A stretch of DNA of 64,000 nt from contig JAPUEL010000096.1 of assembly GCA_027492545.1 (NCBI GenBank), positions 62,001 through 126,000 of the forward strand, in the 5' to 3' direction. The notes beneath the pieces were generated by a model. That model had not been told where the DNA came from. It ran no database searches and saw only the letters and a list, made by a program, of their open reading frames with translations. The position numbers were made by a program, and so were the translations under genes. The first letter of the stretch is position 1; each line of letters begins with the position of its first letter. Below are positions 1-9,800 of the stretch, piece after piece. The DNA comes from Propionibacteriaceae bacterium. GTDB lineage: Bacteria > Actinomycetota > Actinomycetes > Propionibacteriales > Propionibacteriaceae.

Positions 1-102
1 CACCTCCACGCGACTCGTGGGGGGTGTGGGCGCAACTTCCGACGGCGTGTCGTGCACACGAGGGCGGGGTCGGCGGGAAGAGGGGTGATCTCGCGGGGCG
101 GC

Positions 103-990
103 TCAGAGGCCGACGAAGGCTCGGATCGCGTCGATTTCGCGCTGGGTCTGGGCGTGCCCTGCATGGAACACCGAGCGCAGCACGGGAACGCGTCGCTCGG
201 AGTTGCGGATCGGCATCGAGTCGGGGAAGACGAGGTACGCGCGGCCCTCGCGCTCCAGCCGGAGCAGCTCCGCGACGGAGCGGTTGTAGTTGGCCGGCCG
301 CTCGATCAGCGCCCTCGCCACCGCCGGGTAGCGCCGGAACAGCATCCTCATCGCGGCCGTGGAGCGGACCGCGGGCTTGCGGTACCCGCGCTCGCGCGTC
401 ATGACCACCAGGAACCGGCCGTACCCGTCGGCCACGGCCTGGTCGACGGCGAACCCTCCCGTGGGGCCGAGGGCCCCGTCGCAGTAGTCCACGCCGTCGA
501 TCGTGGTGATCGGCATCAGGAGCGGCATCGTCGACGAGGCCCGCACCCGCTTGGCCAGCGACACCACGTCGCCCAGATCCTCGCGGCCCCAGTAGACCAT
601 CTGGCCGTCGGCGCACCGGACCGCCCCGATGCGCACCTGGGCAGGATTGGCGCGGAAGGTGTCGAGGTCCAGCGGCAGCGCCTGGTGAGGGAGCGAGGTG
701 TGCTCGTAGATCCACTCCGCATTGAACATGCCCTTGCCCGCCACCCACGTACGCCAGTCGCCGAACTGCGGATGGGCCGCCACGTCGACGAACGACCGCT
801 CGGCCCGTCCCGGGTCTCGCGAGACGTAGTTGACGGTGCAGCTGGAACCGGCGGAGATGCCGCCCACCCAGTCCAGATGGATGTCGGCCTCCAGCAGTGC
901 GGCCGCGACGCCGGAGGAGAACGCTGCGCGCATGCCGCCGCCCTCGAAGATCAGCGCGGTATCGGACACGTTGGTGGTGATCACGTCCAC
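103..990 (-). CDS. Patatin-like phospholipase family protein
   Basis: This 295-residue protein has the three marks of a patatin-type serine lipase. They are a glycine-rich oxyanion segment EGGGMR near residues 16-21, a G-I-S-A-G nucleophile elbow with Ser46, and the catalytic Asp171 in a DGA motif. Such enzymes hydrolyse acyl esters of lipids with a Ser-Asp dyad. No signal peptide or membrane segment is visible, so it is probably cytoplasmic. I start it at GTG 990, because the extra residues of a longer frame from 1056 do not look like protein and would cover the tig promoter. GTG 984 is a possible leaderless start. The gene is divergent from tig. The substrate is unknown; it resembles the YjjU/RssA-like bacterial branch more than secreted ExoU-like toxins. 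Confidence 0.85.
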   Translation of the reverse strand: MDVITTNVSDTALIFEGGGMRAAFSSGVAAALLEADIHLDWVGGISAGSSCTVNYVSRDPGRAERSFVDVAAHPQFGDWRTWVAGKGMFNAEWIYEHTSLPHQALPLDLDTFRANPAQVRIGAVRCADGQMVYWGREDLGDVVSLAKRVRASSTMPLLMPITTIDGVDYCDGALGPTGGFAVDQAVADGYGRFLVVMTRERGYRKPAVRSTAAMRMLFRRYPAVARALIERPANYNRSVAELLRLEREGRAYLVFPDSMPIRNSERRVPVLRSVFHAGHAQTQREIDAIRAFVGL

Positions 991-992
991 AC

Positions 993-998
993 ACTCTA
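993..998 (-). promoter_or_regulatory. Candidate -10 box (TAGAGT) for the patatin gene
   Basis: TAGAGT read on the minus strand lies 2 nt before GTG 990 and 8 nt before GTG 984, with no ribosome-binding site. This suggests leaderless transcription starting at about 984-986. Confidence 0.35.
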
Positions 999-1063
999 GA
1001 AGGGCCGGCGAGCACGCGGGATGCGCGGCCACCGGGCCGATTGGTCGGCCGGGCATTGACAGA

Positions 1064-1069
1064 TAGACT
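1064..1069 (+). promoter_or_regulatory. Candidate -10 box (TAGACT) for tig
   Basis: TAGACT lies 34 nt before the tig start, giving a predicted leader of about 28 nt that contains the AGGAG at 1092-1096. The TTGACA at 1056-1061 is too close to be its -35 box. Confidence 0.4.
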
Positions 1070-1103
1070 CAACCCCGATCAATCCAAGTTCAGGAGTCCA
1101 TTC

Positions 1104-2501
1104 GTGCCTAGCACCGCCCAGAAGCTGAGCCCGACGCGGGTCAAGCTCACCGTCGAGATCCCGTTCGCCGACCTCAAGCCCTACCTCGATCAGGCTTACA
1201 AGGGGATCGCCGAGCAGGTCAACATCCCCGGCTTCCGCAAGGGCAAGGTGCCCTCCACGGTCATCGACCAGCGCTTCGGGCGTGGCGTCGTGCTGCAGGA
1301 GGCCATCAACGAGGCCATCCCGCCGGCGTACAACGCCGCCGTCGAGGAGCACAAGGTGGTCCCCATGGCTCAGCCCGAGGTCGAGGTGACCAAGCTGGAG
1401 GACAAGGAGCTCGTCGAGTTCACCGCAGAGGTCGACGTCCGCCCCGAGGTCACCCTCCCTGACTTCACCACGGTGGAGGCCACCGTGGACAACGCGGCCA
1501 GCATCGACGACCTTGTCGACGAGCGCATCGGCCTGCTGCGCGAGCGCTTCGCCACCACCAGCGAGGTGGACCGCGCGGCCGCCGAGGGCGACGTGCTCAC
1601 CATCGACCTCGTCGCCTCCCAGGGCGGCGAGCCGCTGCCTGAGGCGACGGCCGAGGGCCTCACCTACAAGGTGGGGCAGGAGTCCAACATGCTCGACGGG
1701 CTCGACGAGGCCGTGACCGGGCTGAAGGCCGGCGAGTCGAAGACCTTCACCTCCACCCTGGTGGGCGGTCAGTTCCGCGGTCAGGATGCGGAGATCGAGG
1801 TCACCGTCGTCAAGGTCTCCGAGCAGCAGCTCCCCGAGGTCGACGACGAGTTTGCCCAGCTGATCTCCGAGTTCGACACCGTCGAGGAGATGAAGGAGGA
1901 CCTGCGCAAGGGCGCCGAGCAGCAGGTGAAGGCCGATCAGCTGGCCGACGCCCGCGACAAGGTGCTTGAGGCCGTCCTCGCCGCCACGGACTTCGAGCTG
2001 CCGGAGGCCATCCTGGCCCGCGAGCTCGAGGCTCGCCGGGGCGAGGTCCAGCGCCAGCTCGCCGGCGGCGGGATGACGGTCGAGGACTACCTCGCCAACG
2101 CCGAGGACGAGGAGGCCAAGGACGCCGACGAGTTCTGGGCCATGATCGACAAGCGCTCCGAGCAGGCGCTCAAGGCCCAGGTTGTGCTCGACGTCTACGC
2201 CGACACCAACACCATCGACGTGTCCCAGCAGGACCTGACTGAGCTCATCTTCCGCAAGGCGCAGCAGAACGGCTCCAGCCCGCAGGACGAGATCAACCAC
2301 ATGATGGAGCACAACCACATGCCGGAGTGGATGCAGGAGATCCGCCGCGGCAAGGCATTGGCGGCCATCTGCGCGGCCGCGAAGGTCACCGACGCCGAGG
2401 GCAACGTCGTCGACACCTCGCTGGCCGTGGACGCCATCGAGGCTGCCGAAGAGGTCATCGCCGAGGAGGAGGCCGAAGAGGCCGAGGTCGACGCCAAGTA
2501 G
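1104..2501 (+). CDS. tig: Trigger factor (ribosome-associated chaperone and peptidyl-prolyl isomerase)
   Basis: This 465-residue protein binds the ribosome at the exit tunnel and shields nascent chains. The N-terminal domain carries the ribosome-docking signature GFRKGKVP at residues 43-50. An FKBP-type isomerase domain follows at about residues 160-245, then the helical chaperone arms. The C-terminal tail is Ala/Glu-rich and acidic. GTG 1104 is chosen because AGGAG ends 7 nt upstream and the protein then begins PSTAQKLSPTRVKL, which matches the family start. Length is normal for actinobacteria. It precedes clpP1-clpP2 and clpX, the standard protein quality-control neighbourhood. Confidence 0.97.
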   Translation: MPSTAQKLSPTRVKLTVEIPFADLKPYLDQAYKGIAEQVNIPGFRKGKVPSTVIDQRFGRGVVLQEAINEAIPPAYNAAVEEHKVVPMAQPEVEVTKLEDKELVEFTAEVDVRPEVTLPDFTTVEATVDNAASIDDLVDERIGLLRERFATTSEVDRAAAEGDVLTIDLVASQGGEPLPEATAEGLTYKVGQESNMLDGLDEAVTGLKAGESKTFTSTLVGGQFRGQDAEIEVTVVKVSEQQLPEVDDEFAQLISEFDTVEEMKEDLRKGAEQQVKADQLADARDKVLEAVLAATDFELPEAILARELEARRGEVQRQLAGGGMTVEDYLANAEDEEAKDADEFWAMIDKRSEQALKAQVVLDVYADTNTIDVSQQDLTELIFRKAQQNGSSPQDEINHMMEHNHMPEWMQEIRRGKALAAICAAAKVTDAEGNVVDTSLAVDAIEAAEEVIAEEEAEEAEVDAK

Positions 2502-2520
2502 CCGTCACGAACCCCTTCAC

Positions 2521-2556
2521 CGAGATCGCCGTGGGCCTGCGCCCGCGGCGATCTCG
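2521..2556 (+). terminator. Hairpin terminator after tig
   Basis: Arms at 2521-2531 and 2546-2556 are perfectly complementary over 11 bp (CGAGATCGCCG), and the inner bases nearly pair as well. There is no strong T-run, as is common in high-GC genomes. Confidence 0.6.
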
Positions 2557-2619
2557 CCGTCTCGGGTGACGCCTCGGGCGAACACTGCCCCGCGCGCTTG
2601 GGTCCGGCGGGAATGCCGG

Positions 2620-2625
2620 TAGGTT
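2620..2625 (+). promoter_or_regulatory. -10 box (TAGGTT) for leaderless clpP1
   Basis: TAGGTT ends 6 nt before GTG 2632 and there is no Shine-Dalgarno sequence. Transcription would start at or next to the GTG. Confidence 0.5.
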
Positions 2626-2631
2626 AGTGGG

Positions 2632-3255
2632 GTGACTGAGACTCGAAACGACATCCGGATGGCCGGGCCCTCGGGCGCCGGCCTCGGCATGACCGACAAC
2701 GTGTATTCGTCCCTCCTGGCCAACCGGATCATCTTCCTCGGGTCGGAGGTGCGCGACGAGAACGCCAACGCCATCTGTGCGCAGATGCTGTTGTTGAACG
2801 CGGAAGACCCGCACAAGGACATCTACCTCTACATCAACTCCCCGGGCGGGTCCGTTGATTCGGGCATGGCCATCTTCGACACCATGCAGTGGATCAGCAA
2901 CGACGTGGCCACCGTCGCCATGGGCCTGGCGGCCTCCATGGGCCAGTTCCTGCTCTCCGCGGGCACGCCCGGCAAGCGCTTCGCGCTGCCCCACAGCCGG
3001 ATCATGATGCACCAGCCGTCGGGCGGCCTCGGCGGCACGGCGTCGGACATCCGCATCCAGGCCGAGCAGTCGTTGCACATCAAGCGCACCATGGCCGCGC
3101 TGATCGCCAAGCACACGGGCCAGACCGTGGACCAGATCGAGGCCGACTCGGACCGGGACCGCTGGTTCACCGCCGAACAGGCCCTCGAGTACGGGTTCAT
3201 CGACCACGTCTACGAGCGCGCATCCCAGATCAAGTCGGAGGCTCCGAACCAGTGA
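2632..3255 (+). CDS. clpP1: ATP-dependent Clp protease proteolytic subunit 1
   Basis: This 207-residue protein is one of two ClpP paralogues that form the mixed heptameric chamber of actinobacterial Clp protease. The catalytic triad is visible: Ser102 in GLAASMG, His127 in SRIMMHQP and the Asp of the ADSDRDRW segment (about residue 172). The YINSPGG oxyanion-region motif is intact. The short N-terminal propeptide would be removed on maturation. The stop codon overlaps the clpP2 ATG in a TGATG junction, so the two are translationally coupled. It works with ClpX, encoded just downstream. Confidence 0.97.
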   Translation: MTETRNDIRMAGPSGAGLGMTDNVYSSLLANRIIFLGSEVRDENANAICAQMLLLNAEDPHKDIYLYINSPGGSVDSGMAIFDTMQWISNDVATVAMGLAASMGQFLLSAGTPGKRFALPHSRIMMHQPSGGLGGTASDIRIQAEQSLHIKRTMAALIAKHTGQTVDQIEADSDRDRWFTAEQALEYGFIDHVYERASQIKSEAPNQ

Positions 3256-3896
3256 TGACCAACCTGCCCCAGGGCTCCGCACCCACCGGAATGGATATGA
3301 GCTACTACATCCCGCAGTGGGAGGAGCGCACCAGCTACGGCATGCGCCGGGTGGACCCGTACACCAAGCTCTTCGAGGACCGCATCATCTTCCTCGGCAC
3401 CCCCATCAACGACGACGTGGCTAACGCCGTCATGGCGCAGTTGCTGTGCCTGCAGTCGATGGATCCCGAGCGCCAGATCTCGATCTACATCAACTCTCCC
3501 GGTGGATCCTTCACCGCGCTGACGGCCATCTACGACACGATGCGCTACATCAAGCCGGACATTCAGACCGTGTGTCTCGGCCAGGCGGCCTCGGCGGCTG
3601 CCGTCCTGCTGGCTGCCGGCACCAAGGGCAAGCGGCTGGCGCTGCCCAACTCGCGCATCCTGATCCACCAGCCGGCCACCGAGGGCGGCTACGGACAGTC
3701 CTCCGACCTGGAGATCCAGGCCCGCGAGATCCTGCGCATCCGCGCGCTCATGGAGAACATGCTCGCCGCCGACACCGGCCAGGAGCTCGCCAAGGTGAGC
3801 AAGGACATCGAGCGCGACAAGTACCTCACCGCCCCGGAGGCGGTCGAGTACGGCATCGTCGACGACATCCTGCCGTCCCTGAAGGGCCTCGGCTGA
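3255..3896 (+). CDS. clpP2: ATP-dependent Clp protease proteolytic subunit 2
   Basis: This 213-residue ClpP paralogue has Ser113 in GQAASAA, His138 in SRILIHQP and the Asp in SKDIERDKY. In mycobacteria ClpP1 and ClpP2 form a hetero-tetradecamer and ClpP2 provides the ClpX docking face; that role is transferred from the family. The start is the ATG that shares one base with the clpP1 stop (TGATG). The longer upstream frame only reads clpP1 sequence in another phase. A strong GC hairpin follows the gene. Confidence 0.97.
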   Translation: MTNLPQGSAPTGMDMSYYIPQWEERTSYGMRRVDPYTKLFEDRIIFLGTPINDDVANAVMAQLLCLQSMDPERQISIYINSPGGSFTALTAIYDTMRYIKPDIQTVCLGQAASAAAVLLAAGTKGKRLALPNSRILIHQPATEGGYGQSSDLEIQAREILRIRALMENMLAADTGQELAKVSKDIERDKYLTAPEAVEYGIVDDILPSLKGLG

Positions 3897-3911
3897 GGCA
3901 TCCGATGACCT

Positions 3912-3948
3912 CGGGCCCCGGGAGGGCGTTTCGCCGCCCCGGGGCCCG
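3912..3948 (+). terminator. Hairpin between clpP2 and clpX
   Basis: CGGGCCCCGGG at 3912-3922 pairs perfectly with 3938-3948. It lacks a T-run, and a -10 box for clpX lies 11 nt after it, so it probably separates the two transcripts. Confidence 0.6.
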
Positions 3949-3958
3949 TGGTCGCGGG

Positions 3959-3964
3959 TAGGGT
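3959..3964 (+). promoter_or_regulatory. Candidate -10 box (TAGGGT) for clpX
   Basis: TAGGGT lies 50 nt before the clpX ATG, predicting a leader of about 43 nt that includes the GGGAGG ribosome-binding site. Confidence 0.4.
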
Positions 3965-4013
3965 GGGGAGAAACCAGGCAGCAGCGCTTCAATGAGCGAG
4001 GGAGGTGGGCGAC

Positions 4014-5297
4014 ATGGCACGCATCGGCGAGTCGAGTGACCTGTTCAAGTGCAACTTCTGCGGGAAGAGTCAGAAGCAGGTGAAGAAGCTCATCGCAGGT
4101 CCCGGCGTCTACATCTGCGACGAGTGCATCGGCCTGTGCAACGAGATCATCGAGGAGGAGTTCCCGGAGCCCTCCGACGGCGGCACGCTTGTCACCGAGC
4201 TGCCCAAGCCGCGCGAGATCCGCGACTTCCTCGACACCTACGTCATCGGCCAGGACGGCGCCAAGAAGGCCCTGTCGGTCGCGGTGTACAACCACTACAA
4301 GCGCATCCGGTCACAGCACGAGTCCCACGGGAGGCGCGCCGAACACGACGACGTCGAGGTGGGCAAGTCCAACATCCTGCTGATCGGCCCCACCGGCTGC
4401 GGCAAGACCTACCTCGCACAGACGCTGGCCAGGATGCTCAACGTGCCTTTCGCCATGGCGGACGCCACCGCCCTCACCGAGGCGGGGTATGTCGGCGAGG
4501 ACGTGGAGAACATCCTCCTCAAGCTGATCCAGGCGGCAGACTTCGACATCGCCAAGGCCGAGACCGGCATCATCTACATCGACGAGATCGACAAGGTGGC
4601 CCGCAAGTCGGAGAACCCGTCCATCACGCGCGACGTCTCTGGTGAGGGCGTCCAGCAGGCTTTGCTGAAGATCCTCGAGGGCACCGTCGCCTCCGTGCCG
4701 CCCCAGGGAGGACGCAAGCACCCCCACCAGGACTTCCTCCAGATCGACACCACGAAGGTGTTGTTCATCGTCGGCGGCGCCTTCTCCGGCCTCGAGGAGA
4801 TCATCAACCAGCGGATCGGGAAGCGGCCGCTCGGGTTCAACAACTCAGCCGACGCCCGCAGGCCGGACGGTGACCCGTTCGCCTCGGTCCGCCCGGAGGA
4901 CCTCCACAAGTTCGGGCTCATCCCGGAGTTCATCGGCCGCCTGCCCATGATCACCTCGGTCTCGCCGCTGGACCGCGAGGCGCTCGTGCGGATCCTGGTC
5001 GAGCCCAGGAACGCCCTGGTGCGCCAGTTCCAGAAGCTCTTCGAGCTGGACGGCGTCCAACTCGAGTTCACCGACGAGGCCATCGGGTCCATCGCCGATC
5101 TCGCACTGGCCCGGGGCACCGGCGCACGTGGCCTCCGCGCCATCCTTGAGGAGCTCCTCCTCGACGTGATGTTCGACGTGCCCTCGGAAGACGACGTCGC
5201 CCAGGTGCTGGTCACCCAGGACGCCGTCGACGGAGTGGCGCCGCCCACCATGGTGCCCCGCGCCAAGCTCGCCCGCCGCCGCGATCTCTCTGCCTGA
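4014..5297 (+). CDS. clpX: ATP-dependent Clp protease ATP-binding subunit ClpX
   Basis: This 427-residue AAA+ unfoldase feeds substrates into ClpP. The N-terminal zinc finger uses Cys13, Cys16, Cys35 and Cys38. Walker A GPTGCGKT starts at residue 125 and the Walker B segment IIYIDEIDK begins near residue 186. The IGF-type ClpP-docking tripeptide region is represented by the segment [12 protein letters not shown] 4014 is preferred over GTG 4005 because GGGAGG lies at the right distance and MARIGES matches the actinobacterial start. Confidence 0.97.
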   Translation: MARIGESSDLFKCNFCGKSQKQVKKLIAGPGVYICDECIGLCNEIIEEEFPEPSDGGTLVTELPKPREIRDFLDTYVIGQDGAKKALSVAVYNHYKRIRSQHESHGRRAEHDDVEVGKSNILLIGPTGCGKTYLAQTLARMLNVPFAMADATALTEAGYVGEDVENILLKLIQAADFDIAKAETGIIYIDEIDKVARKSENPSITRDVSGEGVQQALLKILEGTVASVPPQGGRKHPHQDFLQIDTTKVLFIVGGAFSGLEEIINQRIGKRPLGFNNSADARRPDGDPFASVRPEDLHKFGLIPEFIGRLPMITSVSPLDREALVRILVEPRNALVRQFQKLFELDGVQLEFTDEAIGSIADLALARGTGARGLRAILEELLLDVMFDVPSEDDVAQVLVTQDAVDGVAPPTMVPRAKLARRRDLSA

Positions 5298-5325
5298 CCT
5301 CCGCCGGCCGGGCATGATCACAGCC

Positions 5326-6834
5326 ATGCTTCTGTCTGATCTCGTCGCCACGTCGGCGGCCGTGGCGGCCACGAGGTCGCGCCTGGAGAAGCGACGGCTC
5401 CTCGCCGGGGCGTTGCGCGCGGCCGGCCCCGACGAGGTGGATGTGGTGGCCACCTTCCTCGCCGGCGGGATCCGGCAGCGCCGCACCGGGGTGGGGTGGC
5501 GAACACTCTCGGCCCTCCCTGCGCCCGCCTCCGAACCCACGCTCACTCCAGCCGTCGTCGACGAGGCGTTGGGTAGCCTCGCCGGGCTGTCGGGGCCCGG
5601 CTCCCAGGAGCGTCGGGCCCGCGAGGTGGAGGCCCTCTTCGGCGCGGCCACCGCGGGTGAACAGGCATGGCTCCGTGGCGTGATCTCCGGGGAGCTGCGC
5701 CAGGGCGCGTTGGATGCGCTGATGCTCGAGGCGATCGCGGAGGCGGCGGAGGTGCCTGTCGCGGCGGTGCGCCGGGCGGCGATGTTCTCCGCCCCGACAG
5801 GACCTGTCGCGGCCGCGGCCCTGCTCGGTGGCCCCGACGCACTGGCCGAGTTCGGCCTTCAGGTGGGCAGGTCCGTGCGGCCCATGCTCGCCTCGTCGGC
5901 GACCGACGTCGCAACGGCCCTGGCGGGATTCGACGGTGAGGTGGCGGTCGACTGCAAGATCGACGGCATCCGCATCCAGGTCCACCGTTCGGGCGGCGAG
6001 GTGACCGTGTTCACCAGGTCCCTGGACGACATCACCGCCCGGGTGCCCGAGGTGGTGGAGGCCGCGCTCGCGCTGGACGTCCGAGACGCGATCCTCGACG
6101 GTGAGGCAGTCGCGCTGGGCCCGGACGGCCGGCCGAGGCCGTTCCAGGAGACCGGAGCCCGCGCCATGAGCCGCGACACGGGCCTGAGCGGCTCGGTGCC
6201 GCTCACGGCGCTCTTCTTCGACGTGCTTCACCTCGACGGCACAGACCTCATCGACGCGCCCGCACGTGAGCGGTTCCAGGCACTCGCGGGGGTGGTGCCC
6301 GAGAGAGCGAGGGCGCCCCGCGTCGTCACCGACGAGCCTGGCGTGGCGGACGAGTTCAATGCCCGGATGATCGCGCTGGGTCACGAGGGCGTCGTGGTCA
6401 AGGATCTCCAGGCTCCGTACGCCGCGGGCCAGCGCGGCGCGGCCTGGGTCAAGGTCAAGCCCAGACACACCCTCGATCTGGTGGTGCTCGCGGTGGAGTG
6501 GGGGAGCGGGCGTCGGCAGGGCCTGCTGTCGAACATCCATCTCGGCGCCCGGGACGGGGCCGGGTTCACGATGCTCGGCAAAACCTTCAAGGGGATGACG
6601 GATGCCATGCTCGCCTGGCAGACCGCCCGATTCCTCGATCTGGAGACGCGCAGGGAGGGCCACGTGGTCCATCTGCGCCCCGAGCAGGTGGTCGAGATCG
6701 CCTTCGACGGGGTGCAGCGCTCCCGACGCTACCCCGGGGGAGTGGCCCTCAGGTTCGCCCGCGTCCTGCGTTACCGCGACGACAAGAGCGCCGCCGAGGC
6801 CGACACCCTGGACGCGGTCCGGGCTCTCGCGTAG
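5326..6834 (+). CDS. ATP-dependent DNA ligase (LigB-like)
   Basis: This protein of about 502 residues has the adenylation motif CKIDGIR with the AMP-accepting Lys211. Further nucleotidyltransferase motifs are DGEAV, EGVVVKD and WVKVKP, followed by an OB-fold region. A long N-terminal DNA-binding domain precedes them, the architecture of mycobacterial LigB (Rv3062). This is an accessory ligase; the NAD-dependent ligase for replication would lie elsewhere. ATG 5326 gives the LigB-like start MLLSDLV; ATG 5314 is possible. No clear ribosome-binding site is seen at either. The gene follows clpX by about 30 nt. Confidence 0.92.
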   Translation: MLLSDLVATSAAVAATRSRLEKRRLLAGALRAAGPDEVDVVATFLAGGIRQRRTGVGWRTLSALPAPASEPTLTPAVVDEALGSLAGLSGPGSQERRAREVEALFGAATAGEQAWLRGVISGELRQGALDALMLEAIAEAAEVPVAAVRRAAMFSAPTGPVAAAALLGGPDALAEFGLQVGRSVRPMLASSATDVATALAGFDGEVAVDCKIDGIRIQVHRSGGEVTVFTRSLDDITARVPEVVEAALALDVRDAILDGEAVALGPDGRPRPFQETGARAMSRDTGLSGSVPLTALFFDVLHLDGTDLIDAPARERFQALAGVVPERARAPRVVTDEPGVADEFNARMIALGHEGVVVKDLQAPYAAGQRGAAWVKVKPRHTLDLVVLAVEWGSGRRQGLLSNIHLGARDGAGFTMLGKTFKGMTDAMLAWQTARFLDLETRREGHVVHLRPEQVVEIAFDGVQRSRRYPGGVALRFARVLRYRDDKSAAEADTLDAVRALA

Positions 6835-6838
6835 GCGG

Positions 6839-6844
6839 TATCGT
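6839..6844 (+). promoter_or_regulatory. -10 box (TATCGT) for leaderless tricorn protease gene
   Basis: TATCGT sits 4 nt after the ligase stop codon and exactly 6 nt before GTG 6851, with no ribosome-binding site. Confidence 0.45.
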
Positions 6845-6850
6845 GGGGCG

Positions 6851-9800
6851 GTGACTGATGGCTACCTGCGCTTTCCCCACCTCAACCGCGACACCGTCGT
6901 CTTCGCCGCTGATGACGACCTCTGGCTCGGCTCGCTCGAGGGGGGCCGCGCGTCGCGCATCACGCTGGGCGAGGAGACACCGCGGAACCCGCGCCTGTCG
7001 CCGGACGGCGCCCGGGTGGCGTTCACTGCCACCACCAACGGAGGATGGGACGCCTATGTGGCGGATCTCGACGGCGGCACCAGGCGGCTCACCTGGCTGA
7101 GCGGGCGGCCTATGCTCGTCTCGGGCTGGCTCGACGCCGAGCACATCCTGCTCTGCTCCCAGCACGAGGGCTTCCACCGGGTGGACTCCTCGATGTACTC
7201 GTTGTCCCTCGACGGCGAACTGACCCGCCTGCCATGGGGGCTGGCCACGTCTGCGGCGGTCCACCGGAAGGGCCGCGTGGCGGTGGCATCGGCGAACTTC
7301 CGCGACCCGTCGGGATGGAAGCGCTACCGGGGCGGCATGGCCGCCCGCCTGTACCTGTCGCCGGACGGCGAGGGCGACTGGAGGCGGCTCCTCCCCGACA
7401 TCACCGCGGGCCTGTTCTGGCCGTCCTGGGTGGGCGAACGGCTGATGTTCACCTCGGACCTCGGCGACGGCCCGGACGTCCAGGCGCAGGTGTGGTCGGT
7501 GAACTCGGCGGGCAAGGATCTCCGCCAGCACACGCACCACACGCCGGAGCAGGGCTACGTCCGCGACGCGACCACGGACGGTCAGGCGGTGGTGTACCAC
7601 TCCCGCGGACGGCTCTACTACATGGCCTCACTGAAGGCCGAGCCCCAGGTCCTGGACATCACGGTCCCCGTCGGCCGTCCCCAGCCGGTCCCCGTGGCGC
7701 CCACCGACCGCCTCGAGGCCATCGCCCCGGACCACGGCGGCGACTCGTCGCTGATCGAGTGGCGGGGCGCGGCCTACCTGCTCACGCATCGCGGCGGGCC
7801 GGCGCGCGCGGTGGCGGAGACGGCCGGCTCGCGGATCCGGGAGCCCCACTTCCTGGCGCAGACCGGGCGCGGCGTGTGGGTGACCGACGAGACCGGCGAG
7901 GACGCGCTCGAGGTGCGCCAGCTCGACGGCTACGGGCCCGCCCGCAGGCTCGCGGCGGGTCGGCTGGGCCGGGTGATGACCCTCGAGCCGAACGCGGAGG
8001 GGACCAAGGTGGCCGTCGGCAGCCACGACGGCACCGTCTACGTGGTGGACGTGGCCCGCGGCTCGGCGAAGCGGGTGGGCCGCTCGCCCGTCGGGGAACC
8101 CACCGGACTCACATGGTCCCCGGACGGCCGCTACCTGGTCTGGCGCAACGCGGTGGCGCACGAGGGCATGCTGGGCCAGCTGGTCGGCTACGACCTCACC
8201 GAGGATGCGTCCTTCACGCTGACCCGCGGCCAGTTCAACGACTTCTCCCCGGTGTTCACACCGGACGGGAAGTACCTGTGCTTCCTCTCCAGCCGCACCA
8301 TCGACCCCACCTACGACGAACTCGGCTTCGACCTGTCGTTCACCAACTCGACGAGGCCCTGGCTCGTGCCGCTGCGGGCCACCGAGCCCGCCCCGTTCGG
8401 CCCCTCCGCGGACGGCTGGCCGATCAGCGAGCCCGACGATAAGGATGAGGACAAGAAGGACGAGCGGAAGAAGGACGGAGACCCCAAGGACTCGGGCGCC
8501 CCGGAGGAGGCCACCCCCTCGGTGGTCTTCGACCTCGACGGCGTGGAGGACCGGATGGTGCCGCTGCCCGTCGTCTCGGCCCGCTATGCGTCGCTCCAGG
8601 CCGCCAAGGACGGCCTGGTCTGGCTGGCGCTGCGCTCCACCGGAGAACTCGGGGCGGCACGTGCCGGGGTGGAGGGCGAGGTGAAGGACCACATCGAGCA
8701 CTTCTCGTTCAAGACCCGCAAGCTGACCGTGGTGGTCGAGGGCTGCGACGGCGCGGCCATCAGCGGCGACGGCGAACGCCTGGTGGTGCGCAACGGGGAC
8801 GAGATCTGGGTCCAGCAGGCGGACCATGAGCCCGACGGCGACGACGCCAAAGTCCCGGTGGACCTCGGCCGCCTCCGCCGCGAACTCGACCCGCGGTCGG
8901 AGTGGCGGCAGATGTTCGAGGAGAGCGCGCGCCTCATGCGGGACCACTTCTGGCGCGAGGACTTCGACGGCACGGACTGGGCGGCCGCCGTCGCCCGCTA
9001 CCGGCCCCTCCTGGACCGGATCACCACGCACGACGAGCTGGTCGATGTGCTGTGGGAGACGGTCGGGGAGCTCAACACGTCGCACGCGTACGTGGACGGG
9101 CCGACGCATCATCACGACGGCGGGCACGTGGCGTTCCTCGGCGCCGAGTACTCACGCAACGCGAAGGGGGAGGTGGTGATCGCCCGCATCCTGCCCGGCG
9201 AGACCTCGGACCCGTCGGCGCGTTCGCCCCTGAGGGCGGCCGGTGTCGCGGCGCAGCCGGGCGACGTGATCGCGGCGGTCGACGGCCGCTCCACCGCCGA
9301 CGTGCCGAACATCGGCGCACTCCTTCAGGGCGCCGCCGACAAGGTGGTGGAGCTCACGCTCGTGCAGGGCAGGCAGCGCAGGAGGGTCGCCGTGGTGCCC
9401 ACCACCAGCGAGGCGCCGATGCGCTACCACGAGTGGGTGGCCGGTCGGGTCGCCCACACCCGGGACCGCTCGGGAGGCCGCGTCGGCTACGTGCACGTGC
9501 CGGACATGGTGGCGCGGGGATGGGCCGAGTTCCACCGACTGATCGACGCCGCCATGCGCTGCGAGGCCGTGGTGGTGGACGTCCGGTTCAACGCCGGCGG
9601 GCACACCTCGGAGCTTGTCATCGAGCGCCTGTCTCGGCGGGCTGTGGGGTGGAACGGCGCCCGGCACCACGACGACGTCACCACCTATCCCAGCCAGGCC
9701 GCGCGCGGCCCGGTGGTCTTCCTCACCAACGCGTACGCGGGATCCGACGGCGACATCGTCACCGCCGCGGCCCAGGAGCTGGGTCTGGGCCCGGTCGTCG

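Noticed and set aside
1056..1061. TTGACA as a -35 box for tig
   Set aside because: Only 2 nt separate it from the TAGACT -10 candidate, far below the 16-19 nt needed.
996..2318. Long open frame on the minus strand opposite tig
   Set aside because: It mirrors tig codons, has Leu/Val/Gly-rich composition typical of antisense frames in high-GC DNA, and matches no family.
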